A DNA stretch of 64,000 nt from JAUWMI01 sp964454265 (lineage in GTDB: Bacteria; Sumerlaeota; Sumerlaeia; MWCT01; JAUWMI01). A program made the translations under genes and the position numbers. Positions 48,651-57,702 of the stretch are shown piece after piece. The stretch lies in contig CAYVXD010000003.1 in the NCBI GenBank assembly GCA_964454265.1, forward strand, positions 8,596 through 72,595, in the 5' to 3' direction. Positions within the stretch are counted from its first letter, which is position 1. Each line of letters begins with the position of its first letter. The notes under the pieces are model-generated. The model saw only the letters and a program-made list of their open reading frames with translations. It was not told where the DNA came from and searched no databases.

Positions 48651-50997
48651 AGTACGCTATGCTGGAGCCCATCTTGCATTTGTGTGCACCTTCATTATCG
48701 TAGGCCTCATTATTTTTCTTTTTACCCCTTTGACCTACAACCTGGACGAGATAAAGGTGTCGCTCCTCTACTGTTTTGGTCCCCTTCTAGTTTGTCTCTA
48801 CCTCTACCTGCTCATGCGGGGCGATCTCGTTCCACTGCCGAGAAGCATACTGATACCTCTTGGCCTTTATTTTCTGGCTATGCTAATCTCCACACTGTTC
48901 TCCCCGCATCCCTGGATTGGCTTGATCGTCACAGGATTTCAGCTCGCGGTCCTCGGACCTTTTCTCTGCCTGGCAGGGTCGTTGCGCAAGGAGAAGCTGA
49001 TTGTCAACGCATTCTGGATATACATCGTCTTTGGATTTGCAACAGCGGTTTTCGGACTACTGCACTATGGCGGCCTTTTTATCTTTCTCCATAAATTCTG
49101 GTACTATGGCCGTTCTCCTTCCCCCTTGGATAGTGGCCTGCACAGTCTGATTTTTACCCTGCAACATTCCCGCGATATGATCTCGACCATTCTAAATCGC
49201 GATTTTTTTGGAAGCTTTCTGGTGATCTTCATTCCGCTAACAATAGCCGGTACTTTTGTTTTCAAAACAGCTGGCCGCCGATTGTTTTCAGCCATTGCAG
49301 GACTTCTGATGGTCTTATGTCTCTATCTGGCGTTCTCAAAAGACAGCGGTGTGGCCTTCATCCTGTCAGTGCTGGTGTTCGCCACAGCCTACTACAAATA
49401 CGAAAGCGAGAAAAAGATTCGCATTCCGCATCTTCATGTCTGGATCATTGGATGCTTCATCCTTGCGCTGACACTGGTGTTCTTTACGCGAGGTATCCTC
49501 GCCGAGAAACTAAAAGGTGTGGGATTTACGTTTACTTCGCGTATGATTATCTGGGCCGGTGGCGTAAACATCTTTATTGAATCGCCGCGTACAATACTTT
49601 TCGGAGCCGGCCCCGGCACCTTCCGCCTCCTGTTTCCGAAATTTCGAAGTCCTGACTACCATTTGTGGGATATTTCTAATGTCACACTCTTCTCGCATAA
49701 TAACTATCTTGACCTGCTTGCTGAAACCGGCGTCCTCGGATTCATCTCGTATATGTGGCTTGTGGCGGTGATCCTTTACTTTGGATTAAAGCTCATCCGT
49801 GGATGTCAGAACGCGAATTTGCGTGTGTGTCAGATCGGGATACTATCAAGTCTCTGTGCCATGTTATTGACCAATTTCTTCAGCCCCAATGCGCGCTGGG
49901 CCGTTGTGGGGATAAACAACTGGGGAGTGCTGGGGCTTTCGCTCGGATGCTACCTCTACTGGCAACAAAGTACTGCCAAACCCGGCGGTACGCATCGTTT
50001 GGCCAGCACTCCAAAACCCATCACCATGCTTGGGCTGCTCGTTCTTTCACTCCTTATCAGCGTTCTCTCAACCGTATATGGCATTCGCTATTTCCTCGGC
50101 GCATACTATAATAAACAGGGATTGGACTATACCATCGTTCAACACTACCCAATTGCCATTACAAATTTTAAGAAAGCTCTCGAGTATAATCCAACCTTTA
50201 TCACTACCTACTATAAACTTGCCCACGCCTACAACCAGAACGGCCAGACTGCCCTTGCCCTGAAGACGTACGAGGACTTGGCAAAATACGCGCCTGATTA
50301 TTCCGAGATTCACTATAATCTCGGCGTCATGTACTCCGCCCTGGGCAACAGCGCGGCGTCGTCTAAGGAATTCGTCAAAGCAGCCGAAATGTCGAACAAA
50401 GTGAACGTCCAATACACCCTGGCCCAGGTCTACCAGAAGAATGGTCTATATGAAAAAGCTAGAGATGTCTTAATAAAAATGCCACAATACAAGAGAGATC
50501 CGCGCGATGAACAAATGACTGCAGAGAAAGAGGCAGAATTTAAGCTCCGTGCCAAGGAGCAACTGGTTAGGGTTGCCGCGTCACTCGGGGATTACGCACT
50601 GGCTGAAAAGACACAGTACGAACTCTTTCGCCAAGATCCAGGGAATCCTAAAAATATTCGCGGTTTGATCAATATCTATAAACTCACCAGAAATTATGAC
50701 AAGGCCTACAAGTTCCTCCAGCAGGCATTACAGAATAACCCTCTGGATATTTTCTCGCACTCGCAGATGGTCGAGCTGCTCAGGCACACAAACCGCTACC
50801 AGGAAGCCCTCGAACACGCCAAAGTGGTCGAAAATCTCCAGCCGAAAAACCAAGAGAACATGTATAGACTCGGACAGATTCATTCCAAACTTAATAACCC
50901 GGAAAAGACACGATCCTACTATCAGAAAACGCTTGACCTCGATGCCTCAACCTCCTTCGGAAGGGCTGCCCGCCGAGCGCTAGATCAACTCCCCTAA
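48625..50997 (+). CDS. O-antigen ligase-like (Wzy_C) membrane protein with C-terminal TPR repeats
   Basis: 790 residues from ATG 48625, inside the end of DUF4911. The first 450 residues hold about twelve helices with the Wzy_C/WaaL signature: LFGAGPGTFRLLFPKFRSPD and LFSHNNYLDLLAETGVLGFISY (H-N-x-x-L-x-x-x-E-T-G). The last 300 residues are TPR units (FITTYYKLAHAYNQNGQTALA, YSEIHYNLGVMYSALGNSAAS, MYRLGQIHSKLNNPEKTRSYY). Such ligases move polyprenyl-linked glycans onto lipid A or proteins on the periplasmic face. The TPR domain faces the periplasm or cytoplasm depending on helix number and may recruit partners. The GT-TPR protein at 24028 is built similarly. Confidence 0.85.
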   Translation: MAKHARTRKVRYAGAHLAFVCTFIIVGLIIFLFTPLTYNLDEIKVSLLYCFGPLLVCLYLYLLMRGDLVPLPRSILIPLGLYFLAMLISTLFSPHPWIGLIVTGFQLAVLGPFLCLAGSLRKEKLIVNAFWIYIVFGFATAVFGLLHYGGLFIFLHKFWYYGRSPSPLDSGLHSLIFTLQHSRDMISTILNRDFFGSFLVIFIPLTIAGTFVFKTAGRRLFSAIAGLLMVLCLYLAFSKDSGVAFILSVLVFATAYYKYESEKKIRIPHLHVWIIGCFILALTLVFFTRGILAEKLKGVGFTFTSRMIIWAGGVNIFIESPRTILFGAGPGTFRLLFPKFRSPDYHLWDISNVTLFSHNNYLDLLAETGVLGFISYMWLVAVILYFGLKLIRGCQNANLRVCQIGILSSLCAMLLTNFFSPNARWAVVGINNWGVLGLSLGCYLYWQQSTAKPGGTHRLASTPKPITMLGLLVLSLLISVLSTVYGIRYFLGAYYNKQGLDYTIVQHYPIAITNFKKALEYNPTFITTYYKLAHAYNQNGQTALALKTYEDLAKYAPDYSEIHYNLGVMYSALGNSAASSKEFVKAAEMSNKVNVQYTLAQVYQKNGLYEKARDVLIKMPQYKRDPRDEQMTAEKEAEFKLRAKEQLVRVAASLGDYALAEKTQYELFRQDPGNPKNIRGLINIYKLTRNYDKAYKFLQQALQNNPLDIFSHSQMVELLRHTNRYQEALEHAKVVENLQPKNQENMYRLGQIHSKLNNPEKTRSYYQKTLDLDASTSFGRAARRALDQLP

Positions 50998-51112
50998 TAA
51001 AACTAATTACTCGCACTGGCGACGTCCGTCTATACTATTATCACGTCTCTTTCTGCCCTCGAGCATAATGCAGTAAGGCTGATTCCTGTGCTACATACAA
51101 GACACAGAGTAG

Positions 51113-51235
51113 TGAATTGCAAATTGAAAAATGCAAAATGCAAAAGTAAAATTTGGACTTTGATATTTTCATTTTGCAATCTGCATTTTGGGGTTGTTTC
51201 AAGCTGCTCTGTGCCTCCGCGTCTCTGTGGCAGTT
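51113..51235. repeat. inverted repeat with TGCAAAATGCAAAA arms and a CTCTGTG tract
   Basis: ATTGCAAATTGAAAAATGC (51116 on) and AAAATGCAAAAG face CATTTTGCAATCTGCATTTTG (51170-51190). CTCTGTGCCTCCGCGTCTCTGTGGCA follows at 51209-51234, related to the tract at 8658-8690. As with other repeats here, I remember these as frequent intergenic elements of environmental genomes. Confidence 0.5.
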
Positions 51236-51729
51236 TCAATCAATAGAGGCCATAAGGAAGTTGGGGCTCACAGGCATTGGGCAGGAGCCGGAAATTATTT
51301 CTGCCCAATTGTGATGCACCGTGAGATAGGGCAAAAATTTTTGTACAATATTGATATTATAAATCTTGCGCGGCGTGACCTTGCTTCAAGCACTTCTTTT
51401 AGGTCAGTCTTTCCCGCAGGAAATGCACAATTCTGTGATTTGTAGACCTCTGAAAAGATGCGTCTTGCGATTTTGTCAATTTTTCTGTTGATTTTTGCCC
51501 AGCAAATGTATATCAAATTTAAGTTTCCAATGCATATTCCTCTCCCCTGCTCTTCTTGTTGGGTGAATCGGTAAAGGGGTGCACGACAACTCGGAATCTT
51601 TGATTGCAGGGGATCCCTCCCGACGTCGTGGTTCGCTGATTGCCAGTCCTCATTGTTGCAAGACATCCCGGTTGTGTAACAAAACAGGCAAACTGGCGTA
51701 GTGTGCATTGCCAGCATGAGGATGTAACT
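51236..51729. other. gene-free stretch upstream of a membrane protein
   Basis: No gene supported. The frame of the next gene stays open to 51640, but its composition there is not protein-like, and a ribosome site lies just before 51730. Confidence 0.35.
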
Positions 51730-52200
51730 GTGTTCTATACAAGATCTTTAGCGCGTCTTTACGAGACTCCCCTCAACCAGAAAGTGCTCCTATTCATCAG
51801 TATGTTGGCCTGCACGTTTATACTGAACTTGCAGCTGCTTTCGATCCAACACAGCGTGCACACGTTTCCATTGATCATCGTCATCGCATTGCACGGATTC
51901 TGCATATTGCGCCTGCTCGCCCATGTACCTTCAGGGTTTCAGGATATTTCTCCGCGCATCCGCCTGGGGCTTGAAATCTGTCTGATTGCTCTCATCCCAA
52001 TTATCTATTCTGCTCCGCTCGCCGTGGATTTTGTTGGTAAAGAGCTTCTTGCGGGTCACATCCTAACATCCACCGAGTGGTTTAACGATCTGGCAGAGGG
52101 TCTCTTCTTCCTCGCTACCGTGGCCACAATGGAAAGTCTCTACTGCCTCGTTCACCACAGAAAACCTGCACACGCCGAAAGCGATCCAACCAAAGCATAG
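51730..52200 (+). CDS. membrane protein of unknown function, about four helices
   Basis: 156 residues from the GTG at 51730, preceded by GAGGA with proper spacing; an ATG at 51640 would add 30 residues of unlikely composition. Helices are visible at KVLLFISMLACTFILNLQLL, TFPLIIVIALHGFCILRLLA, LGLEICLIALIPIIYSAPLA and GLFFLATVATMESLYCLV. The C-terminus is short and charged (HHRKPAHAESDPTKA). No family recognised. Expression context: single gene, convergent with the FN3/lamin-tail gene. Confidence 0.6.
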   Translation: MFYTRSLARLYETPLNQKVLLFISMLACTFILNLQLLSIQHSVHTFPLIIVIALHGFCILRLLAHVPSGFQDISPRIRLGLEICLIALIPIIYSAPLAVDFVGKELLAGHILTSTEWFNDLAEGLFFLATVATMESLYCLVHHRKPAHAESDPTKA

Positions 52201-52291
52201 CCTACCAGACTGAAGCCAGCCCCTGAGACTTGATACCTATTCTTTGAGCTACGACGAGTATGAGAACCAGGCTTGCATTGACGCGGAAGAA

Positions 52292-55200
52292 CTACGGAAG
52301 GCGTGGCACTTCCAGGTGTTCCAGAATAACCTGGTCAACGCCAAGAATTGCCTGCGAGGAATCCGCTGGATCGAAATTCATTATGTCCCACGCTGCAAAC
52401 ATATTCTGAATCGGCCCTGAGATCATCTCCTGAGGCGGGTAAAAGTAGATCTCATATTCGACCGGCATTGGTGAAGGTGAACAGTCGCCATTTCCCGTGG
52501 AATTGACTACAAGATTGGTCGACACCTGCCAATCCTGACTGTGCAAGCGCAGACGCACGGTTGGGACGATTGACCGATCTGTCTGATCTGAATGCACAAG
52601 AAACCGCGCACGATAGACAGTATCCCCCCAGATAGGAATTTCTGCCGGACTGTTCCACCCGCCAAAAGTGTTCGTATTGCTCATTGACTGAAGCCCCAGG
52701 CTCCCATTTGAGGACGACGGCACAGGCTCGCTGAATACCGCAGGGACACTAAAGAAACTCCAGCCCTCCTCTCCGCTCTCGAACGTATAAATCTTCGCCC
52801 GCGTTACTCCTTCCAGCTGGCGCTTCGCAATCCGATTGACCGTGAGTGAATGCAAAAAGAGGCTCGCCTGAGGACTGTCCAGGGGATTAAAACCCATGAG
52901 ATCCATTGCCGCGCTGAGACTCTGCGCTCCGCCCATATTGCCCCCATCTCCAACCGATGGCGAAAAGTAGAACCAATACTCTTTCGGGCTGGAAATTGGC
53001 GCGACAAGTGCATTGGCCACACTATCCACGACCATTGCACCGTTCAATTGATTATTGTCAAGATTGAGACGAAGACGAAATTGCGGAACCTGGAGTGGAG
53101 TCGTCTCGTCTGTGGAGATCAGAAACCGAGCCTCATAGAGACTATCGCCAATCAGGGGAATATCCGTGGTCGGGCTCGACCAGAAGCCAAAGTTGCTGAT
53201 ATTGCTCGTTGCAGCAATTTGCAAGCTGCCTCCAGGCCCGATTCCTGCTTGCGGCTCGGTGAAGACTGCGGGTGTTGTAATAAAGCTCCACGAGGAGAAT
53301 CCCGCGTACGCGTCGCGGCGGACGAAATCGCCGTTGCAGGCTCCAGGGGTAGGGTGCTCTGCATCTATTCCGCAGGTATTCTCCCAGTCGCTCCCCTTGT
53401 CGTGATCTGAGGACTGAGCATCGCGACCCAGAGTGTGGCCGTGGGTATTGCTCCGCGCCGAAGGCGGGTTCGTATCTGACCATGCTGTGCCTGCTGGCGG
53501 TGACGCTGTGGAACTGCCCCAGCGCACAAAATCCACACCTTGCCCTGCGGCATTCACCAACGCACACGAGCCGCCTCGCAATTCATACCAGCGAATCTCG
53601 CTATGCGTATAAATCTCCCCTAGCCCATTTGTCCCCGGGCCTTCCCTGATCAGCAAATATCCATGCGAGGGTAGAACCACGGACGGCAGCGTAAAGCTGC
53701 CTGAACCGAGGTGAGTATCCGTCCATTCAATACGCCAGTTAGTCAGATCATACGAACTTGCAGAGCGGTTATAGATCTCGATCCAATCCAGATCCCCAAG
53801 ATCCAGTTCATTAATTACAACTGGCGTCCCCGAAAGCGTGGAGAATGAATAACAGTTGCCATTCTGATCATCAATAGTCGTATTCCCGGACGCATCTGCC
53901 GCAACGACCCGGAAATAATAGGTCGTGCCGCGCTGTAAGCCCGAAAGCGAAAGAGAATGCTGGGTGACTGGAACCGAGGAGTAACCGGAGCCAATCAAAA
54001 ATGAACAAGCAGGGCCATACTCAACGAGGCTTGCTGTGGGTTCGTCTGTTGTCCATTCAATCGTGGCACCGGTATCCTGAATATTGATAATTTGAACGTT
54101 TGAGATTGTGGGGCCGATGCAGTCAATCGTAGCCGTGGCTATAACTGTTCTCCCTGTCCCTGTGCCATCGTCCGCATCGTTGTAGGTAACAGCTATAAGG
54201 TCTCCTGAGCTGACCTGTAACACACCGTCAGAGACCGGTGGCCCTTCAGCAATTGCCAGGCTCCCAGAGAAAATGCCTTGTGCCGTCTCGGCAAGAGTTA
54301 CGGTTTCCGTGGTGGCTTCCGTTGTGCTGGTCGCGTACACTGTATATTGACCCAGGTCTGCAAGATCGCCATCCACGAGCGTGATCATTATTACGTCGGT
54401 GCACCGATAGACAGCGCGATCCAGGCTGAGCACCCCGCGCGAACTCACACACTCGACCCGCTCCGCCAGCGTCACGTCGTCCAGGTACCAGCCCGGGTAC
54501 TGGGGGTAGCCGATCCCTATGTCCGTGGCCACGCGAAATCGAATCAGGCGGCTTGACCCTTCAAGGCCGTCCAGGTCAATGGCCACCTTCGTCATCGCGC
54601 CGATCTCCCCGCCGGTCCACGCCATTCGTCCTTTCAGCGGTGTTTCGCCGTAAATGGAGTTTGTATATCCACCCTGGGTAATCCGGTCGCCCAAGTCCGT
54701 CCACGTGCTGCCTTCGTCAATGGAAATTTCGACCACCGCACCGTCGAATTGAGGTTCCAATCTAAAGGTATGCCAGAAGATCAGGAGCGAGTTGGCTGGA
54801 ATTTCCAGCGGCGGGGACTGCAGTACGTCATCCTTGACTTGATCCAGATCCTTGCAATACCAGACATGGGTAGGACTATGGGCAGAGGCGAAACTCTCGC
54901 GCACCCATTCGGCCGGGCCACTGAGAGAATACGCGGTCCAGTCCTGGCTATCCGCTGATTCGAAATCGTACATAAGGATCGGACTAATGATTTTCGTGGA
55001 AAACACGTAGCAGGAGCCTGCGTTGTTATTTACTGTTTCCTGCCCATGCACGTTCGTCGAGGCGACTTCGAAGAAGTAGGTGGTACATTCTTCCAGTCCC
55101 GTGATCGTAATGGCGTGAACGGTTACATAGTCTGTTGAGACAACTGACGTACTTAGCTGGGCGCATTCCAGACCGTAATTGACCTTGCTTGTTGCAGGCT

Positions 55201-55396
55201 CGTTAGTTTGCCAGGTGATCTCTGCCTGGCTCTCTGTTACCCCCACCACCTGCACATCACTGATCACCGGAGCAGCCAGGCATGGTAGGGGCGTTAAATT
55301 TAACGCCCCTACGGCAAAAAGCATCACCGCCCAGACCCAGACAGACCCTGTCGGGACGAGCGAGCAACTGCCTATGAAGGTCCTCACTACCTTCAT
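52292..55396 (-). CDS. large secreted FN3/lamin-tail protein with tandem C-terminal modules
   Basis: 1034 residues. Signal peptide (VWVWAVMLFAVGALNLTPLP, then CLAA). Domains in order: FN3-like (SDVQVVGVTESQAEITWQTN); an immune-inhibitor-A/MAM-like fold (PTHVWYCKDLDQVKDDVLQS, ISIDEGSTWTDLGDRITQGG); a beta domain (SLDRAVYRCTDVIMITLVDG); a second FN3 (SNVQIINIQDTGATIEWTTD); a lamin-tail domain (VVINELDLGDLDWIEIYNRS); and two modules of about 165 residues (about 53310-52810 and 52795-52292) that match those of the subtilase at 36910-40083. No catalytic motif is seen. A 28-bp palindrome encodes part of the signal peptide. Probably a surface adhesin or scaffold. Confidence 0.85.
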   Translation of the reverse strand: MKVVRTFIGSCSLVPTGSVWVWAVMLFAVGALNLTPLPCLAAPVISDVQVVGVTESQAEITWQTNEPATSKVNYGLECAQLSTSVVSTDYVTVHAITITGLEECTTYFFEVASTNVHGQETVNNNAGSCYVFSTKIISPILMYDFESADSQDWTAYSLSGPAEWVRESFASAHSPTHVWYCKDLDQVKDDVLQSPPLEIPANSLLIFWHTFRLEPQFDGAVVEISIDEGSTWTDLGDRITQGGYTNSIYGETPLKGRMAWTGGEIGAMTKVAIDLDGLEGSSRLIRFRVATDIGIGYPQYPGWYLDDVTLAERVECVSSRGVLSLDRAVYRCTDVIMITLVDGDLADLGQYTVYATSTTEATTETVTLAETAQGIFSGSLAIAEGPPVSDGVLQVSSGDLIAVTYNDADDGTGTGRTVIATATIDCIGPTISNVQIINIQDTGATIEWTTDEPTASLVEYGPACSFLIGSGYSSVPVTQHSLSLSGLQRGTTYYFRVVAADASGNTTIDDQNGNCYSFSTLSGTPVVINELDLGDLDWIEIYNRSASSYDLTNWRIEWTDTHLGSGSFTLPSVVLPSHGYLLIREGPGTNGLGEIYTHSEIRWYELRGGSCALVNAAGQGVDFVRWGSSTASPPAGTAWSDTNPPSARSNTHGHTLGRDAQSSDHDKGSDWENTCGIDAEHPTPGACNGDFVRRDAYAGFSSWSFITTPAVFTEPQAGIGPGGSLQIAATSNISNFGFWSSPTTDIPLIGDSLYEARFLISTDETTPLQVPQFRLRLNLDNNQLNGAMVVDSVANALVAPISSPKEYWFYFSPSVGDGGNMGGAQSLSAAMDLMGFNPLDSPQASLFLHSLTVNRIAKRQLEGVTRAKIYTFESGEEGWSFFSVPAVFSEPVPSSSNGSLGLQSMSNTNTFGGWNSPAEIPIWGDTVYRARFLVHSDQTDRSIVPTVRLRLHSQDWQVSTNLVVNSTGNGDCSPSPMPVEYEIYFYPPQEMISGPIQNMFAAWDIMNFDPADSSQAILGVDQVILEHLEVPRLP
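55285..55312. repeat. 28-bp palindromic repeat inside the signal-peptide coding region
   Basis: A perfect palindrome with ends GTAGGGGCG and CGCCCCTAC. It is embedded in the coding sequence of the FN3/lamin-tail protein, where it encodes VGALNLTPLP on the minus strand. It is the only copy of this family within a gene here. Confidence 0.85.
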
Positions 55397-55430
55397 GATT
55401 GGACTACCATATTCTCAAAACCAGGCCCTG

Positions 55431-56135
55431 TCAGGCCCTGCGATTTCCTTTCACCTGCTCGATCATAGCCATAACCTTTCCCGGGTCTTTCACCCCGGGA
55501 GAGAGTTCCACTCCACTACTCACGTCTATACCGTCAGGGCAAAGGGCCGCGATCGCCTGACTGACGTTATCAACATTCAGGCCACCCGCCAGAAAAACGC
55601 GCACGGGCGGGAGACCGCCTGCCCGCGTTTTTAGATGCGAGATGAGTGTCCGAAAAAATTGCCAGTTAAAGGGCCTTCCTGTGCCACCGTACCGCCGCTG
55701 ACCTTTTTGTACGTCGGAGGTATCAAAGAGTAATGTATCAGCGCCTGCTGCAACGTAGTCGCTAATGCGCTGCTCGAGGTCGCGCTGATCATCCGGCGCT
55801 TCAGTACCTGGCGGCAGATGAATCACCTTCCACACTTCGCATCCCAGGCGCGCCTTGGCCCGACGTACCTCCTCTGGCGGCTCATCCCCGTGCAATTGCA
55901 CTGCATGGAGCCCAAGCTGCTGCCAGACGCGTTCAGCAAACTCTAGCGGCTTGTTTACCAGAACGCCTACCACGCGAATCTTCGACTCGGCAAATATCTC
56001 CCCAGCCTGTTCTACTGTGACAGACCGCGGCGAGGGGGGAAATTCCAATATCACACCGCAGTAATCTGCACCGGCACGTTCGGCTAAGAGCCGATCATCC
56101 CGTCGCGTGATTCCGCAAATTTTAAGCTCCGGCAT
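55431..56135 (-). CDS. trpF: phosphoribosylanthranilate isomerase
   Basis: 234 residues from ATG 56135 (MPELKICGITRRDD), with GGAG eight bases upstream; an ATG at 56177 is less likely. The third step of tryptophan synthesis: an Amadori rearrangement on a TIM barrel. Catalytic Cys is in KICGIT and catalytic Asp in DTLLFDTSDVQKG; the GGTGRPFNW loop and PVRVFLAGGLNVDNVSQAI phosphate site are normal, as is GIDVSSGVELSPGVKDPGKV. No other trp gene is in the window, so trpF stands apart from an operon. It is a bit longer than the usual 200-210, mainly between strands 4 and 6. Confidence 0.93.
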   Translation of the reverse strand: MPELKICGITRRDDRLLAERAGADYCGVILEFPPSPRSVTVEQAGEIFAESKIRVVGVLVNKPLEFAERVWQQLGLHAVQLHGDEPPEEVRRAKARLGCEVWKVIHLPPGTEAPDDQRDLEQRISDYVAAGADTLLFDTSDVQKGQRRYGGTGRPFNWQFFRTLISHLKTRAGGLPPVRVFLAGGLNVDNVSQAIAALCPDGIDVSSGVELSPGVKDPGKVMAMIEQVKGNRRA

Positions 56136-56274
56136 GCGAACACTCCAGCGTTTTGGAAACAAATGTTGAGGGACCAAGCGGCGTTTGCTTCATTGAATTG
56201 CACAAATGCTCTCTCGCCTAACCCATGCAGGAGAGACACACATCCCTCATAGCGCGGTAGACTGAATCGGATGA

Positions 56275-57153
56275 TTAGCCCTTCTGCCTCTCCGTCTCTT
56301 CACGTACCTTCCGTGCAATCAGTGGCTTTGCCTCGTCAAAAAATGGCTGCGCCATTTCCATTGTCCAGGTTCGCTCCTCAAACGAGCGTTTGCCCATCTG
56401 GTCAAGAAAGCGCGACTGAAAATCCGCCAGACGGCTTCCGTAAATGTGGTACGAATCAGCCATATGAACGTAGCGGCCCACGCTGACGGTTCTCCCTAAG
56501 CGTTCGGCAATCTGCTGTGCCATGCGCTCCTGCAAGGCGATCAAGGCAAACATGTTCAGAAACGCAGCTTCGTAGGCGTCATTGGAGCGGAAGCGAACAT
56601 TCATGTTGAGCACCACGTCAGAAGAGTTCTCTGCCTGGGGCACCAGGCGACACCAGATCGATTGGAGGCAGGCTGGATCGTCAATGTGAAGATCCTCCCA
56701 TACTTTCCACGTCACGGCCTGTGCCCGGCGCGAGTGGGGTTTCTCAGCTAATCGCGAAACAATATAGTGAATCTGATCCACCCACTTCTCCTCTCCCCTA
56801 CGGGTCATAAAACGGTATGCGCACAGCCGTTCGTGATACGTATATTCCCAGCGGGTATCGTTCGGATCGTCCTTATTGCGAATCCAGTGATCTTTAATTC
56901 CGTCGAGCACCTCCTGGCGATATTCTTCGAGAAAGTCCAGCCCGGCAGGAAAACTGCGATGAATCCGTGGCTCAGACAGCGGCTCCTTGACTTCCACTAT
57001 CATCGTGGCGTCAATACTTGGGGAATCGCTTGCCTTATCGTATTCAGTCCTGATCCGGATTCCATGCGCATAGAGCAGCTGGAGCGACTTCTCCCATGCC
57101 TCAGCCAGACTTTTCCCCCGCGCAAAAAGCACGGGTATGTTTGGTTGCGTCAT
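56275..57153 (-). CDS. thymidylate synthase-like protein
   Basis: 292 residues from ATG 57153 (MTQPNIPVLFARG), with GAGGAG upstream. Features of the ThyA fold: DDPACLQSIWCRLVPQ (Cys at the position of the catalytic P-C-H/L loop), NVRFRSNDAYEAAFLNMFAL (the RSxD-like nucleotide-binding R-S-N-D) and MADSYHIYGSRLADF (D-x-H-I-Y). The N-terminal third differs from standard ThyA and matches the divergent type known from archaea and some bacteria, as far as I recall. Expected reaction: methylation of dUMP with methylene-tetrahydrofolate. A related pyrimidine hydroxymethylase is also possible. No dfr or thyX gene is nearby. Confidence 0.75.
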   Translation of the reverse strand: MTQPNIPVLFARGKSLAEAWEKSLQLLYAHGIRIRTEYDKASDSPSIDATMIVEVKEPLSEPRIHRSFPAGLDFLEEYRQEVLDGIKDHWIRNKDDPNDTRWEYTYHERLCAYRFMTRRGEEKWVDQIHYIVSRLAEKPHSRRAQAVTWKVWEDLHIDDPACLQSIWCRLVPQAENSSDVVLNMNVRFRSNDAYEAAFLNMFALIALQERMAQQIAERLGRTVSVGRYVHMADSYHIYGSRLADFQSRFLDQMGKRSFEERTWTMEMAQPFFDEAKPLIARKVREETERQKG

Positions 57154-57333
57154 CGCACCAGTTCTCCTCATCAAGCAAATGTGATGTCGTGTACCACAAC
57201 GATATCTACTATTGCCACTTATTCAGTCAGCGTCAACGACATTTTTGAATAATCAAGGAGGGAAAAACAGAATCATAAAAGTGGATTAAAGTGTTAGGTG
57301 CGGAGGGTATTCAGACGGGAAGACCTGAGCCGG

Positions 57334-57361
57334 GTAAGGGCGTTCAATTGAACGCCCCTAC
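57334..57361. repeat. 28-bp palindromic repeat (variant copy)
   Basis: GTAAGGGCG at the left and CGCCCCTAC at the right, with core TTCAATTGAA. One base of the left end is changed. Intergenic, between the thymidylate synthase-like gene and the next small gene. Confidence 0.75.
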
Positions 57362-57417
57362 CTAATCGGGCAATAAAAGCCTCCAGCATTTTATGTACGG
57401 CGACCGCGGGTACCTAC

Positions 57418-57702
57418 TTATTTCGGCAGCCGGAGGAGTGCCCGGCGTATAGCTCCCTGGACTTTCTCCCCCGATATGGTGGGATATTCTTCGCAATCAC
57501 GCTCTTTCAGGAAGAACGACGCCTCCCTGTTCGCCCTTCCCAGAGTCACCACAAATTTCTCATCGAAACAATCCGGACAGATTGCAACTACCTGGGCCCC
57601 CTCTCCAATATGCTGAAGCGCATCTTTGACGATCAATTCAGCGGTCTCGATGCTAATCTCCACTTTTGCCAACTCTGCGCTTCTCTTCGCCGGGCGAATC
57701 AC
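57418..57702 (-). CDS. small conserved-looking protein of unknown function
   Basis: 94 residues from a GTG at 57702, with AAGG five bases upstream. VEISIETAELIVKDALQHIG is an amphipathic helix. VVAICPDCFDEKFVVTLGRAN has a C-P-x-C knuckle that could bind metal with a partner Cys (ERDCEEYP). The C-terminal helix is VQGAIRRALLRLP. No family recognised. The reading frame has the codon character of its neighbours. No operon partner; a repeat lies upstream. Confidence 0.5.
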   Translation of the reverse strand: MIRPAKRSAELAKVEISIETAELIVKDALQHIGEGAQVVAICPDCFDEKFVVTLGRANREASFFLKERDCEEYPTISGEKVQGAIRRALLRLPK

